Shown piece by piece: positions 1 through 9,505 of a stretch of 64,000 nt of DNA; within the stretch, counting starts at the first letter, position 1, and every line of letters starts with the position of its first letter. The stretch covers positions 214,885-278,884 of the forward strand of contig NZ_JAIQYY010000003.1 of NCBI RefSeq assembly GCF_020181035.1, written 5' to 3'. The stretch comes from Streptomyces sp. CoH27 (GTDB lineage Bacteria; Actinomycetota; Actinomycetes; Streptomycetales; Streptomycetaceae). Both the position numbers and the translations under genes were made by a program. The notes under the pieces were generated by a model. The model had not been told where the DNA came from, ran no database searches, and saw only the letters and a program-made list of their open reading frames with translations.

Positions 1-792
1 CGCCTTCGGATTGCCCGGCGCGTGCTGGGCCACCCAGGCGCAGCTGGCCGTCTCGCGGGCGCCGCGCAGCACCGCGCAGCCGGCCCACTCCCGTACGTCC
101 CACCCGTACGCCTCGGTGAAGGAGTCGTACGCCTCGGCGGGCAGCCCGTAGCGGTCGCGGGAGAGGGCCATGACCACCAGGTCGTGCTCGCGCAGGTCGG
201 CCGAGAAGGTCTCCAGGTCGACCAGGACCGGCCCGTCCGGCCCGATGTGCACATTGCGGGGCAGTGCGTCGCCGTGGATCGGCCCCGGCGGCAGATGGGG
301 CGTCAGCGCGGCCGTGGCCGCCCTGAAACCGTCCCGGCGCGCGCGGAGGTAGGCCGCGTCCTCGGGGTCGATCGCGTCGCCCGCCAGCCGCAGCCAGCGT
401 TCGACGCCGCCCAGCAGGTCGCGGGGCGGCAAGGTGAAGGTAGGCGAGGGCAGTGCGTGCACCGTGCGCAGCAGTTCCGCCAGATCGCGCGGCTCGGCGG
501 GGCGTACCGGCTCCGGCAGCCGGTGCCACACGGTCACCGGATGGCCGTCGGCCAGCCATGGCTTCGGCTCGGCCGCCCGCACCGCCGGCACGCCCGCCTC
601 GGCCAGCCAGCCGGCGATGTCCAGCTCGCGCCGGGCCCGCTCCAGCAGCTCGGCGTCCCGGCCCACCTTCACCACCAGGTCCCCGGCGGCGAACACCGCG
701 TTCTCCCCGAGGGCGAGCAGCCGCGCGTCCCCGGCCGGGCCCGGCAGCACCCCCGCCGCGGCCAGTACGTCCCGTGCCCGTGCCTCGTCCAT
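1..792 (-). CDS. phosphotransferase family protein (APH fold), C-terminus cut by window edge
   Basis: The reading frame begins at an ATG at 792 and runs off the left edge, so about 264 residues are visible. The N-terminal half has a small kinase lobe ([20 protein letters not shown]). It is followed by the Brenner motif [13 protein letters not shown], with catalytic Asp and Asn, and by VLVDLETFS, which supplies the metal-binding Asp. This is the aminoglycoside phosphotransferase/choline kinase fold, a cytoplasmic enzyme that phosphorylates small hydroxylated molecules. The substrate cannot be read from sequence. It is divergent from the glycosyltransferase at 896, with 103 bp between them, so the two may share regulation. 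The family call is firm; an actual resistance role is not shown. Confidence 0.85.
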   Translation of the reverse strand, partial: MDEARARDVLAAAGVLPGPAGDARLLALGENAVFAAGDLVVKVGRDAELLERARRELDIAGWLAEAGVPAVRAAEPKPWLADGHPVTVWHRLPEPVRPAEPRDLAELLRTVHALPSPTFTLPPRDLLGGVERWLRLAGDAIDPEDAAYLRARRDGFRAATAALTPHLPPGPIHGDALPRNVHIGPDGPVLVDLETFSADLREHDLVVMALSRDRYGLPAEAYDSFTEAYGWDVREWAGCAVLRGARETASCAWVAQHAPGNPKA

Positions 793-858
793 CGTGCCTC
801 CGTGCCGTCGGATCTCCCCGGCCAGTCTCGCATTCGTACATCGCGCGAAAGAAACAGC

Positions 859-895
859 TTGGACGAGACGTCTCGTCTCGTTTAGCCTCGGGTGC
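859..895 (+). promoter_or_regulatory. leaderless promoter with perfect 16-bp palindrome in the spacer
   Basis: A -35-like TTGGAC (859-864) and a -10-like TAGCCT (883-888) are separated by 18 bp. The predicted +1 falls on or next to the ATG at 896, so the glycosyltransferase mRNA should be leaderless. The spacer holds the perfect palindrome GACGAGACGTCTCGTC (862-877). A repressor bound there would block RNA polymerase directly. The size and symmetry suit a TetR-family dimer, but no TetR gene lies nearby, so the regulator is unknown. Confidence 0.65.
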
Positions 896-2101
896 ATGAC
901 CAGTCCCGCACACATCGCCATGTTCTCCATCGCCCAGCACGGCCACGTGAACCCCAGCCTGGAGGTGATCCGTGAGCTCGTCGCCCGGGGACACCGGGTC
1001 ACGTACGCGATCCCGCCGGTGTTCGCCGAGAAGGTGGCCGAGACCGGCGCGCGACCCGTGCCGTACACCTCGACGCTGCCCGGCCCCGGCGCCGACCCGG
1101 AAGCGTGGGGGACCACCCTCCTGGACAACGTCGAGCCGTTCCTGGCCGACGCCATCCAGGCGCTTCCGCAGCTCGCCGAGGCCTACGACGGCGACGAGCC
1201 CGACCTCGTGCTGCACGACATCGCCTCCTACCCGGCCCGCGTCCTCGCCCACCGCTGGGGCGCTCCGGCGATCTCCCTCTCACCGAATCTGGTCGCCTGG
1301 GAGGGGTACGAGGAGGAGGTCGCCGAGCCGATGTGGGCCGAGCCGAGGAAGACCGCGCGCGGGCAGGCGTACTACGCCCGGTTCGAGGCATGGCTGGCGG
1401 AGAACGGGATCACTCAGCATCCCGACCCGTTCGCCGGCCGCCCGAGCCGCTCGATCGTCCTCATCCCCAAGGCCCTCCAGCCGCACGCCGACCGGGTCGA
1501 CGAACGGGTGTACAGCTTCGTCGGCCCCTGCCAGGGTGACCGTGCCGAACAGGGCGACTGGCAGCGCCCGGCCGGCGCCGACAAGGTCGTGCTGGTGTCC
1601 CTGGGCTCGGCCTTCACCAAACAGCCCGCCTTCTACCGCGCGTGCGTCCGCGCCTTCGGCGACCTGCCCGGCTGGCACCTGGTCCTCCAGGCCGGCCGCC
1701 ATGTGTCCGCCGCCGACCTGGGCGACGTACCGGCCAACGTCGAAGTGCACAGCTGGGTACCGCAGTTGGCGATCCTCAAAGAGGCCGACCTGTTCGTCAC
1801 GCACGCGGGCGCCGGCGGCAGCCAGGAGGGCCTCGCCACCGGCACGCCGATGATCGCCGTACCGCAGGCAGCGGACCAGTTCGGCAACGCCGACATGTTG
1901 GTGTCTCTCGGCGTCGCCCGGCGGCTGGACACCGAGGAGGCCACCGCCGACCGTCTCCGCGAGGCCGCCCTCGCCCTGGTGGACGACCCCGAGGTGGGCC
2001 GACGCCTGAAGTCCCTCCAGGCCGAGACGGCCCAGGAGGGCGGCACCCGCCGGGCGGCCGACCTCATCGAGGCCGAGCTGCACCGACTCGGCCGCGCGTG
2101 A
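896..2101 (+). CDS. macrolide-family glycosyltransferase (MGT, OleD-like, GT1)
   Basis: A 401-residue GT-B fold enzyme expected to transfer a sugar from a UDP-sugar to macrolides, flavonoids or similar acceptors in the cytoplasm; the OleD/MgtA relatives inactivate the host's own antibiotics. The N-terminus has [11 protein letters not shown], with the presumed catalytic His17. The C-terminal donor-binding signature includes [20 protein letters not shown] and [13 protein letters not shown], followed by DQFGNA. Length matches the family. The ATG at 896 was chosen because homology begins there and the -10 box lies 7 nt upstream; the long upstream extension in this frame is antisense to the phosphotransferase. 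The gene ends 20 bp from the convergent caspase gene, with no clear terminator between. Confidence 0.92.
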   Translation: MTSPAHIAMFSIAQHGHVNPSLEVIRELVARGHRVTYAIPPVFAEKVAETGARPVPYTSTLPGPGADPEAWGTTLLDNVEPFLADAIQALPQLAEAYDGDEPDLVLHDIASYPARVLAHRWGAPAISLSPNLVAWEGYEEEVAEPMWAEPRKTARGQAYYARFEAWLAENGITQHPDPFAGRPSRSIVLIPKALQPHADRVDERVYSFVGPCQGDRAEQGDWQRPAGADKVVLVSLGSAFTKQPAFYRACVRAFGDLPGWHLVLQAGRHVSAADLGDVPANVEVHSWVPQLAILKEADLFVTHAGAGGSQEGLATGTPMIAVPQAADQFGNADMLVSLGVARRLDTEEATADRLREAALALVDDPEVGRRLKSLQAETAQEGGTRRAADLIEAELHRLGRA

Positions 2102-2121
2102 GGAGGGCCGGCGGATCCCGG

Positions 2122-5100
2122 TCAGCGGTGGCCCGGCAGCACCGGCGGCCCGTACTGGGAGCGCACCACCAGGGAGAGCAGCCCGGTGACGGAGGGCGGC
2201 AGGACCGGGGCGACGAAGGCCGGGTTGGACTCGTCCATCCTGGCCTCCGGATGGTCCCACTCGTACAGGAGCGCGGTCCGCAGCTCCTCCGCCGTGTCGT
2301 CCTCCCGAGGAGCGCCCCGGTAGAGGGCGAACATCTCCCGGGCCCGTTCGAGATTGCCGCCGTGCAGGGCGATGAGCGACACCAGCCAGGTCTTGCCCTC
2401 GTGCGGCTTGGGGCGGGGGCTGTTCGGGATGCCTTCGGGGAAGGAGTCCAGCGCCGCCTGCGCCCGTACCGGGTCGCCGGCCCCCAGCCAGCCGATGGCC
2501 TCGTAGAGCGCGAGGTTGATGACTTTCGGGTGGGCCGGCCGGTAACGCTGTGCGGTCCGGGCCGAGTCCAGCCACTGCCCGCGGCGCTGCAGGAGCAGCA
2601 CCTCCGCGAGGTAGGCCTGCGCGGTCAGGGCCGGGTTCTCCCCGAGCCACCGGGCCGTTCGCACCAACGGTTCCTCGGTCGGTTCGGCGGCCGCGTACGG
2701 GACGGCGTGATCGGCGAGCCGGTATGCGTCCTTGTACTTCACCTGCTCGCACCCCTCGCGGAGCGTCTCCAGCGCCTGCGGCACGCGGCCGAGCTGGACC
2801 TCGCACTTGGCGATCTCGTCGTAGATGGCGAACTTCTGCTCCCTGACCTTCTTGAGCGCGATCCGGCCCTCGCGCACGGTGGCTTCGGGGCCCTCCACGT
2901 CCCGCACCAGCTTCAGCAGCAGGCTCCACGGGTACATCTCGGAGCGCCCCCGTGTCGCCTCGCGCGCGTGGACCAGTGCCTTCTTCAGATCACCGGGTGC
3001 GTCGCGCAGCCGTAGCAGCATGGCCAGATGATGGTGGGTGTACGGCGAGCCGCCGTCGGTGAGATAGGCCTCCATCAGCTCGATACGGGCACTCAGCTCC
3101 GCCGGGGACTCGGGCAGGGAGTGGTGGTAGCGCCCCCTGCCGTACCTCCGCTCCAGGTAGCCGCCGATCGTCCGCGCCATGCGGGCCAGCTCGTCGTCCA
3201 GCTTCCCCTCGGAGAAGTGCAGCCGGGCCGCCGACAGGGCGAGGGCCAGCCGGTGGTCGCCGGACCTCGACGGGTCCTGCGCGTAGAGCGGGCGGGCGTA
3301 CCAGAGTCCGGCGCGGCGATGGGCGGCCTTCCAGGCCTTCTCGTCCTCGCGCATGCGGACGCAGACGACCTCGCGCACGGCGGGGTGCACCTGGAAGTGG
3401 GTGCTACGGGTGTGCGTCGTCTCGTTGTCGACCGTACGGACCTGGAGCAGGAACCGCTTCTGGAGCTGTTTGCGCAGCTCGGAGAAGTCGCCGAGGTCCC
3501 GGGTCATCGCCTTCACCAGGTCCTGGCCGGCCCAGTCCGCGAGCACCGACAGATTGCGCAGTGCGGCCCGGGCCGACGGCGTGAGCCGCTCGGTCGCCTT
3601 GGCGACCAGCTCCTTCTCGATCGTCTCGACCAGACTGAGGTCGTACGGTGCCTGGGGCACCTCGCTGGGCGGTCCCAGCAGCTCCTGCAGCGTCCAGTCG
3701 TACGGGCCCACCAGGCTGTGCAGCAGGCGCAGCACGAACGGGTTGCGGCCCAGCCGCTCCACGACCTCCTCGCGCCGCTCCGGCGGGAACCACTCCTCCG
3801 CCTCGTCCCGCTCCCGGGTGCCGACGAGGATCCGCACGGCGTCCTCGACCGGAGGCGGTGGCAGCTCCACGGGGCTGAAGTCCTGGGCCCAGACCGGGTC
3901 GGCCTTCTGGTTGGACACCAGCCAGAGACAGCCGTCCCCGTGCTGCCCCGGCGCCACGACGGTCTTCAGATCGTCCGCGATCGGCTGCACCGGGCGGCCG
4001 CGCTCGTCCAGCAGCCGCTGGAACTCGTCGAAGACCACCAGCACCCCGCGGTTCAGCAGCGTGGTCAGTGCCCGGTCGAGCCGCCGTTCCGGCGCGAGGG
4101 TGTCCGCCAGCTCGTAGTGGCCCGTGTGTTCCAACTGCTCGTGCAGCCGCGCGAGAAGCTCCTTGACGGCGTCGACGGGATGTTCCGGCACGTCGACGAG
4201 CACGGTGGTGCGGCCGTGCATCAGCCGGGCCTCGTCCATCAGGGGGCGTACGACCCGGTCGGTCTTGCCCACCCCCGAGAAGCCGTGCAGCAGGGCCGCG
4301 CTCCGGCGCTGCCTCGTCCAGCGCTCCCACAGCTGGAGCGCGGCCGTGCGGCGCTGCTCCCCGTCGATGCCCTGCAACAGGGGCGGTTCGGCGTCGGTGA
4401 AGAGAGGGCCGGCGCCGGACTGCCGGGCCGCACTGAGCGGTGTGGCCGGCGTGGCGGGCCGGGGTGGGGGTGCGGCGGCCGGCAGGGCCAGGAACGGGGG
4501 GACGTCACCGTTCAGGCCCATGGGATGCCAGTTGATGCGCTGGTAGCCGGGCCGGTTCTCGCTGGACTGCATCTGCTGCACAAGCCTGCCCAGGGGCAGC
4601 ACACCGCCGGCGCCGGCGAGGGCGTCCACGGCCTCCCGTAGCAGGGCCGGAAAGGCCCCGGACTCGGCGGACTCGTTCTTCTGCGCGGAGGAGAGAACGA
4701 CGAAGCCCGATTCGGTGTCCTCCGCACCCCAGTCGAGCGCCATCTGCCCTACGGCGGAGGCAGCGACCTGGTCTCCGCCCCGGCCGGAGTAACAGGTGTC
4801 CAGGATGAGCAGGAATCGCCGTACCGGGGTTTCGAGCAGTGCGGCTCTGGCCAGGTCGTCGGTCGGCAGGGCGGCGGCGAGATCCGTGGGCCGGTATTCC
4901 GAGGTGAGCAGGACGTGCCTGTTGTTGATCTCGATGACCTCGCCGTGGGCGGCGATGTACAGGACCACGAGATCGTCGGGTCTGCGATCGGGGGAGGCGC
5001 AGAATTCCCGCACGGCCTGCGTGAGCTGGACGGCGGTGGGGTTCAGGCCGAGGGTCGTGACGTGCTCGTAGCCGAAGCGTTCTGTGAAGAGTTCGATGAC

Positions 5101-5208
5101 GTCGTCGCGGGCCTGCGCCAGTTCGGGGCGGTCGAGTTGTGGGTCGTTGTGATAGCGCGGCACCGCCGTCGCGAGCAGGTACCGGCGTGCGCCGTCCTCA
5201 GCGGGCAT
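2122..5208 (-). CDS. caspase-like protease fused to STAND-type NTPase and TPR-like helical repeats
   Basis: A 1028-residue multidomain protein. Residues 8-240 form a peptidase C14 (caspase-like) domain: the catalytic pair is His88 in VLYIAAHGE and Cys139 in LILDTCYSGRGG. A Pro/Ala-rich linker (about 240-265) leads to a P-loop NTPase with Walker A HGFSGVGKT (308-316) and Walker B VLVVFDEFQ (about 389-397), then a winged-helix-like segment. From about residue 640 to the end it is helical and TPR-like, probably the sensor. This architecture is typical of predicted bacterial conflict or regulated-death proteins, in which ligand sensing activates the protease. The start overlaps the hydrolase stop by 11 nt, so the two are translationally coupled. 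The target is unknown. Confidence 0.88.
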   Translation of the reverse strand: MPAEDGARRYLLATAVPRYHNDPQLDRPELAQARDDVIELFTERFGYEHVTTLGLNPTAVQLTQAVREFCASPDRRPDDLVVLYIAAHGEVIEINNRHVLLTSEYRPTDLAAALPTDDLARAALLETPVRRFLLILDTCYSGRGGDQVAASAVGQMALDWGAEDTESGFVVLSSAQKNESAESGAFPALLREAVDALAGAGGVLPLGRLVQQMQSSENRPGYQRINWHPMGLNGDVPPFLALPAAAPPPRPATPATPLSAARQSGAGPLFTDAEPPLLQGIDGEQRRTAALQLWERWTRQRRSAALLHGFSGVGKTDRVVRPLMDEARLMHGRTTVLVDVPEHPVDAVKELLARLHEQLEHTGHYELADTLAPERRLDRALTTLLNRGVLVVFDEFQRLLDERGRPVQPIADDLKTVVAPGQHGDGCLWLVSNQKADPVWAQDFSPVELPPPPVEDAVRILVGTRERDEAEEWFPPERREEVVERLGRNPFVLRLLHSLVGPYDWTLQELLGPPSEVPQAPYDLSLVETIEKELVAKATERLTPSARAALRNLSVLADWAGQDLVKAMTRDLGDFSELRKQLQKRFLLQVRTVDNETTHTRSTHFQVHPAVREVVCVRMREDEKAWKAAHRRAGLWYARPLYAQDPSRSGDHRLALALSAARLHFSEGKLDDELARMARTIGGYLERRYGRGRYHHSLPESPAELSARIELMEAYLTDGGSPYTHHHLAMLLRLRDAPGDLKKALVHAREATRGRSEMYPWSLLLKLVRDVEGPEATVREGRIALKKVREQKFAIYDEIAKCEVQLGRVPQALETLREGCEQVKYKDAYRLADHAVPYAAAEPTEEPLVRTARWLGENPALTAQAYLAEVLLLQRRGQWLDSARTAQRYRPAHPKVINLALYEAIGWLGAGDPVRAQAALDSFPEGIPNSPRPKPHEGKTWLVSLIALHGGNLERAREMFALYRGAPREDDTAEELRTALLYEWDHPEARMDESNPAFVAPVLPPSVTGLLSLVVRSQYGPPVLPGHR

Positions 5209-6052
5209 CCAGCCCTCCCCTGATCGCCTTGCCGGTGAGCCGGTCGGTCAGATATGCGGTGGCGTCGTGGGCGTGCGCGCCGTTGTGCACGATCGCCGAG
5301 GTCATCCGTTCCCCGAACCGCGGCCGGAGATCCTTCACGAGGGCGACGATGTCACCCTCGTCGGCGATGTTCGTCCAGGCCAGCGCCGGGCCGCCGGGCC
5401 AGGCACCGGTCGGTGCCGGCGCGGGCGACAGCCGGTCGAAGACCATCCGCATCCCGAGCGGCGAGCCCAGCGTCACCAGGGCCCGCACCCCGTGCCCGTC
5501 CAGCGCACACAGCGCCTCGTAGGCCACGACCGAGCCCAGGGAGTGCGCCACGACCACCCGGGTGTCGGCGCCGATCGCGTCGGTCACCCGCTGCCGGGCC
5601 TCCCGGCGCACCTCGGGATCCAGCAGATATCGGGTGGTCTGCTTCAGGTCGGACACCAGCAGCCGCAGGGTGAGGCCGGAGAAGAACCGGGACGCCGACA
5701 ATGCCCGCAGCGCGGTTTGCACCGAACGCGGCGTCCGGGCCAGGGTGTTGGCGTCCGGCGGCACGACCCTGTTGTCCACCGCGGCCGCGGCCTCCCACCA
5801 CGCGTACAGCAGCTCGGTCTCCGGCCCCTCAGCCACGTCGGCCGCCGTGTACAGCGGATCTCCGACGGCGAGGGTGCGGCCGGGCGGGCGGAACAGGTCG
5901 CCGTAGAAGGCCATGGACAGATCGCCGGGACCGAGTTCGGGACCGTCGGCCCGGCGCAGCCCGTCCAGCAGCGCCGGCCGCCAGTCCTTCAGCAGGCCGT
6001 CCTCGCCCAGCAGTTGCTTGCCCACCCCGTGCACGGCGACCACGGATGCCAT
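5198..6052 (-). CDS. alpha/beta hydrolase, lipase/esterase-like, paired with caspase
   Basis: A 284-residue alpha/beta hydrolase. Its N-terminal VVAVHGVGKQ is an oxyanion-type strand-loop, and the nucleophile elbow is VVVAHSLGS (Ser171). A late His (VHNGAHAHDA) may complete the triad. No signal peptide or membrane segment is seen, so it should act in the cytoplasm or on the inner membrane face. It is the first gene of a two-gene operon and its stop overlaps the caspase start. A good ribosome site (GGAGG) precedes the ATG at 6052. PGAP1/lipase-like hydrolases are common near conflict NTPases; phospholipid hydrolysis as an effector activity is inference. It could also be an ordinary esterase. 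Confidence 0.8.
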   Translation of the reverse strand: MASVVAVHGVGKQLLGEDGLLKDWRPALLDGLRRADGPELGPGDLSMAFYGDLFRPPGRTLAVGDPLYTAADVAEGPETELLYAWWEAAAAVDNRVVPPDANTLARTPRSVQTALRALSASRFFSGLTLRLLVSDLKQTTRYLLDPEVRREARQRVTDAIGADTRVVVAHSLGSVVAYEALCALDGHGVRALVTLGSPLGMRMVFDRLSPAPAPTGAWPGGPALAWTNIADEGDIVALVKDLRPRFGERMTSAIVHNGAHAHDATAYLTDRLTGKAIRGGLDAR

Positions 6053-6164
6053 CCGTGTCCTCCTTCATCACCAGACAGCCGAAATGTCGATCGGCCCACT
6101 TTAGATGAACCCGCTTGTCTCTTCCCGCAGTTCACCGGTGGAGCTCCGGCAACGACACGAAGAG

Positions 6165-6200
6165 AGGGCCCGTTGGTTCCCCCGGAGACCAACGGACCCT
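6165..6200. terminator. strong hairpin terminator
   Basis: The 13-bp arms AGGGCCCGTTGGT (6165-6177) and ACCAACGGACCCT (6188-6200) pair with one mismatch around a 10-nt loop. It lies just downstream of the MMPL gene and upstream of the hydrolase-caspase operon, so it should insulate that operon from read-through. There is no U-tract, as is usual in Streptomyces. Confidence 0.8.
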
Positions 6201-6216
6201 CATACGGGTGGAAGCG

Positions 6217-8457
6217 TCAGACCCGCACCGTCTCACCCTCGTCCGGCACCGCCGGCGCGGCCGGCTCCGGCGCCTCGTCGTGCGTGAGGTCGGGCAGCCG
6301 GTGCAGCCACTTCGGCAGATACCAGTTGCGCTCGCCGAGCAGGGCCATCACGGCCGGCAGCAGCACCCCGCGGATCACCGTCGCGTCGATGAGGACCGCC
6401 GCGGCCAGGCCCACACCCATCTGCTTCATCGACTGCATGGACAGCGTGCCGAAGATCGCGAACACGGCGACCATGATGACCGCGGCGCTGGTGACGACAC
6501 CCGCGGTGGTCACCACGCCGTGCCGGATCGCCTCCCGCGTCTGAAGTCCCCTGGCCCGTGCCTCGCGGATCCGGGAGACGACGAACACGTGGTAGTCCAT
6601 CGAGAGCCCGAACAGGATCACGAAGAGGAACAGCGGCAGCCAGGTCACGATCGCGCCGACCCCCTCCGCGCCCACCAGCGAGGCACCCCAGCCGTGCTGG
6701 AAGACGGCGACGAGGATGCCGTAGGCGGCGCACACCGACAGCAGGTTGAGCACGATCGACGTGATCGCGACGGTCAGCGAGCGGAACGACAGCAGCATCA
6801 GCAGGAAGGCGAAGACGACCACGAACACGAAGACCGGGACGACGGAGCCGAGCAACTGGTCGTTGAAGTCGTGGTTGCCGGCGACCTGTCCGGTGACCGG
6901 CGCCTGCAGGCCGGGCACCTTGCCGAGCGTGGCGGGCCGCACCTCGTCGCGCAGCTTCTCCAGGCTCTTGACCGCCTGGTCCATGTCGGAGCCGCCGACC
7001 AGCGGTACGGAGACCACGGCGATGTTCTGCGCGTCGTGCAGCCGGATGTCGACCGGGCCGCGCGAGGCGCCCGAGGCGATCGCCCGCTGCTTGAAGTCGG
7101 CCAGCGCCTGCCGTACCTCGGGCGCGTTGATGTCCTTGGCCTTGACCATGACCTGGGCCGGCTCGCTGCCGCCGGGGAAGGCGTCGTTGACCCGGTTGTA
7201 GGTCTGCACGATCGGCAGTGACGTGCCGAACTCCTGGTCCAGGGTGAGCTGCTGGGTCTTCATGCCGAGCGCGGGCGCGGCGATCGCCAGCAGCGCGCCG
7301 GCCGCCACGGCGACGGAGACCAGCGGCCTGGCCAGGACGACCCGCAGCACGGCCGTCCAGAACCGGCTCTCCGAGGCGCCCTTGCGGCGTCGGCTCAGGA
7401 ACGGGAGGCGGCCCTTCTCGACGCGCTCGCCGAGCAGCGACAGCAGCGCGGGCAGCACGGTCACCGAGCCGACCATGGCGACCGCCACCACCATCAGCGA
7501 GGCCAGACCCATCGCCTCGAACTCGGCGAGCCCGGTGAACAGCATGCCCGCCATGGCCACGCACACCGTGACCCCGGAGACGATGACCGCCCGTCCGCTG
7601 GTGGCGGCGGCGATCCTCAGGGCGGTGCCGGCGTCGCGCCCGGCGGCCCGCTCCTCGCGCTCCCGGCGCAGATAGAACAGGCAGTAGTCGACCCCGACGG
7701 CCATGCCGACCAGCAGCATCACGGAGTTGGCGGTGTCGCTCATCGGCTGCAGATGGCTGACGACGCCCATCAGACCCATCGTCGCCATGATCGCCGTGAT
7801 CGCGAGGGCCACCGGCAGCAGCGCGGCCACCAGCGCGCCGAACGCGATCAGCAGGATGCCGAGGGCCACCGGCACCGCCGAGTACTCGGCCTGCTTGAAG
7901 TCGTCGCCGAAGGCGTCCTTGTACTGCTTCTGCATGCTGGCGCCGCCGATCTCCTCGATCCGCAGGCCGCTGTGCTGCTTCTGCACCCCGGCGACGGCGT
8001 TCAGCACCGGCTCGATCCGGTCGACGGCCGTCTTGGCGTCGCCGCGCACGTCGAACTGGACCAGCGCGCTGCGCCCGTCCCGGGAGATCGTGTGCGTGTC
8101 GTACGGCGAGGTCACCCCCGTGACCTTCCCGGTGGCCCCGACGGCCTTCACCACATCGGCGACGGCGGCCCGGAACTCGCTCCCGGTCGCCTGCTGGGCA
8201 CTGTCCTTCGACTGGATCAGGACGGTCTCGCCGGCCGGCTGCTTGATCCCCGCGTCGTCGATGATCCGCGCGGCGGTGTGCGTCTCGCCGCTCAGCTGGT
8301 CGCCCTCGTTCACGTCGACCCGGCCCGCCGCCGAGCCGAGTCCCAGCGCCAGGACGACGAACAGCACCCATATGCCGACGGCCGCCCAGCGGTGCCGGGC
8401 GCTCCAGCCGCCCGCGCGGGCGGCCAGCCCCCGCGCCCGCACCTGTGTGTTCCCCAT
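6217..8457 (-). CDS. MMPL-family transporter (RND superfamily)
   Basis: A 746-residue polytopic membrane protein with the RND duplication: one TM, a large extracytoplasmic domain (about 50-180), five TMs, then the same again. Each half carries the proton-relay Asp-Tyr pair expected of MmpL proteins (GVDYCLFYLRRERE and SMDYHVFVVSRIREA). Such proteins export lipids or other hydrophobic molecules using the proton gradient. The N-terminal basic stretch before the first TM and the ATG at 8457 fit the family. The gene is monocistronic, closed by the 6165-6200 hairpin. The substrate is unknown; neighbours give no clue. Confidence 0.92.
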   Translation of the reverse strand: MGNTQVRARGLAARAGGWSARHRWAAVGIWVLFVVLALGLGSAAGRVDVNEGDQLSGETHTAARIIDDAGIKQPAGETVLIQSKDSAQQATGSEFRAAVADVVKAVGATGKVTGVTSPYDTHTISRDGRSALVQFDVRGDAKTAVDRIEPVLNAVAGVQKQHSGLRIEEIGGASMQKQYKDAFGDDFKQAEYSAVPVALGILLIAFGALVAALLPVALAITAIMATMGLMGVVSHLQPMSDTANSVMLLVGMAVGVDYCLFYLRREREERAAGRDAGTALRIAAATSGRAVIVSGVTVCVAMAGMLFTGLAEFEAMGLASLMVVAVAMVGSVTVLPALLSLLGERVEKGRLPFLSRRRKGASESRFWTAVLRVVLARPLVSVAVAAGALLAIAAPALGMKTQQLTLDQEFGTSLPIVQTYNRVNDAFPGGSEPAQVMVKAKDINAPEVRQALADFKQRAIASGASRGPVDIRLHDAQNIAVVSVPLVGGSDMDQAVKSLEKLRDEVRPATLGKVPGLQAPVTGQVAGNHDFNDQLLGSVVPVFVFVVVFAFLLMLLSFRSLTVAITSIVLNLLSVCAAYGILVAVFQHGWGASLVGAEGVGAIVTWLPLFLFVILFGLSMDYHVFVVSRIREARARGLQTREAIRHGVVTTAGVVTSAAVIMVAVFAIFGTLSMQSMKQMGVGLAAAVLIDATVIRGVLLPAVMALLGERNWYLPKWLHRLPDLTHDEAPEPAAPAVPDEGETVRV

Positions 8458-8891
8458 GACGGGTCTGCCCCCCTCGTGTGCGGTGACGGCCCCCTGCCGC
8501 CCCGTCTTCCTTGCTCCGCATTGACCGTATGGGGCGGATAAAGGCGTCTCGTCGTGCTGTTCGGTGAAGTGCGCGACCGGTTTCTCCGCACTGGGAAGGA
8601 CGACGGCCCCTTACACCTATCGGGGGTTCTCGGGGACGCGTCTCGGGGTCGGAACCGGCCACGCGGCAGGGCCGCCGCGACGAGGGGGTTCCCGCGCCGG
8701 GAGGAGGGATGTCCGTTCCGCCGTCCGCGCGCCGGTTTGTGATTGCGAAAGCTTGTTGAACGAGTCACAGCTGCGTGGAGAGGTTGCTCCGGCCCCCGGC
8801 GATCGGCGAGAGTTTCGCGCAGCCCGCCCCACGCGGGCCCGGCCGCCGTGCCCACCCCCACGGGGCACGGCGGCCCCTCTAGGCTGGCCGG
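8458..8891. other. 434-bp intergenic region between MMPL and DUF1697 genes
   Basis: This divergent spacer holds the start regions of both flanking genes. On the plus strand TAGGCT (8880-8885) lies 6 nt before the ATG at 8892, the recurring leaderless pattern of this window. An AT-richer patch at about 8736-8770 contains TGTGA and TCACA arms 22 nt apart; no regulator is assigned. No convincing small gene was found. Confidence 0.5.
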
Positions 8892-9440
8892 ATGACGACC
8901 TACGCGGCGCTCCTGCGCGGAATCAATGTCGGCGGCGGCAAGAAGGTGCCCATGGCCGATCTGCGCGCCCTTCTGACCGGCCTCGGCCACACCGGCGTAC
9001 GGACCTATCTGCAGAGTGGCCAGGCCGTTTTCACCACCGCGCGTGGTGACGAGGAGGCGCTGGCCGCGGAGTTGGGCCGGGCGGTCGAGGAACGCTTCGG
9101 CTTCCCGGTCGACGTGCTCGTGCGCGACCATGCCTATCTCAAGGCCGTGGCGGAGAACTGTCCCTTCCCCGCTGCCGAGTTGGCGGCCCGGCAGTTGCAC
9201 GTCACGTACTACTCGGCGCCCGTCACCCCCGACCGCTTCGCGCACATCGACCAAGCCGCCCTCCTCCCGGAGGAGTTCCGGCTCGGCGACCGCTGCCTGT
9301 ACCTCTACGCCCCCGACGGCCTCGGCCGCTCCAAGCTCGCCGAGCTGCTGGGCCGCCGGCCGGCCAAGGGGCTGATCGCCACCAGCCGGAACTGGAACAC
9401 GGTGCTCAAACTGGTGGAGTTGACGGCTCCGCAAGCATGA
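8892..9440 (+). CDS. DUF1697 domain-containing protein
   Basis: A 182-residue cytoplasmic protein beginning MTTYAALLRGINVGGGKKVP, the signature opening of the DUF1697 family. Conserved features further on include the LQSGQAVF strand and the C-terminal ATSRNWNTVLKL block. The family is widespread in actinomycetes as a single-domain protein of unknown function. The ATG has no ribosome site but has TAGGCT six nt upstream, so translation is probably leaderless. The downstream gene is 65 nt away. Confidence 0.85.
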   Translation: MTTYAALLRGINVGGGKKVPMADLRALLTGLGHTGVRTYLQSGQAVFTTARGDEEALAAELGRAVEERFGFPVDVLVRDHAYLKAVAENCPFPAAELAARQLHVTYYSAPVTPDRFAHIDQAALLPEEFRLGDRCLYLYAPDGLGRSKLAELLGRRPAKGLIATSRNWNTVLKLVELTAPQA

Positions 9441-9505
9441 CGGAAGCCTGCCGGGAGCAGGGCGGGCGCGGGCGGGAATGGGCACAGGTGTGCGAGGCTC
9501 GCCCC

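Noticed and set aside
434..895. In-frame N-terminal extension of the glycosyltransferase
   Set aside because: It is antisense to the phosphotransferase, low-complexity, and lies upstream of the promoter.
6233..8662. Long second open frame overlapping the MMPL gene on the same strand
   Set aside because: Arg/Gly-rich composition with no domain; a shadow of GC-rich codon bias.
8738..8769. CRP-like site TGTGA...TCACA
   Set aside because: The arms are 22 nt apart instead of 6.
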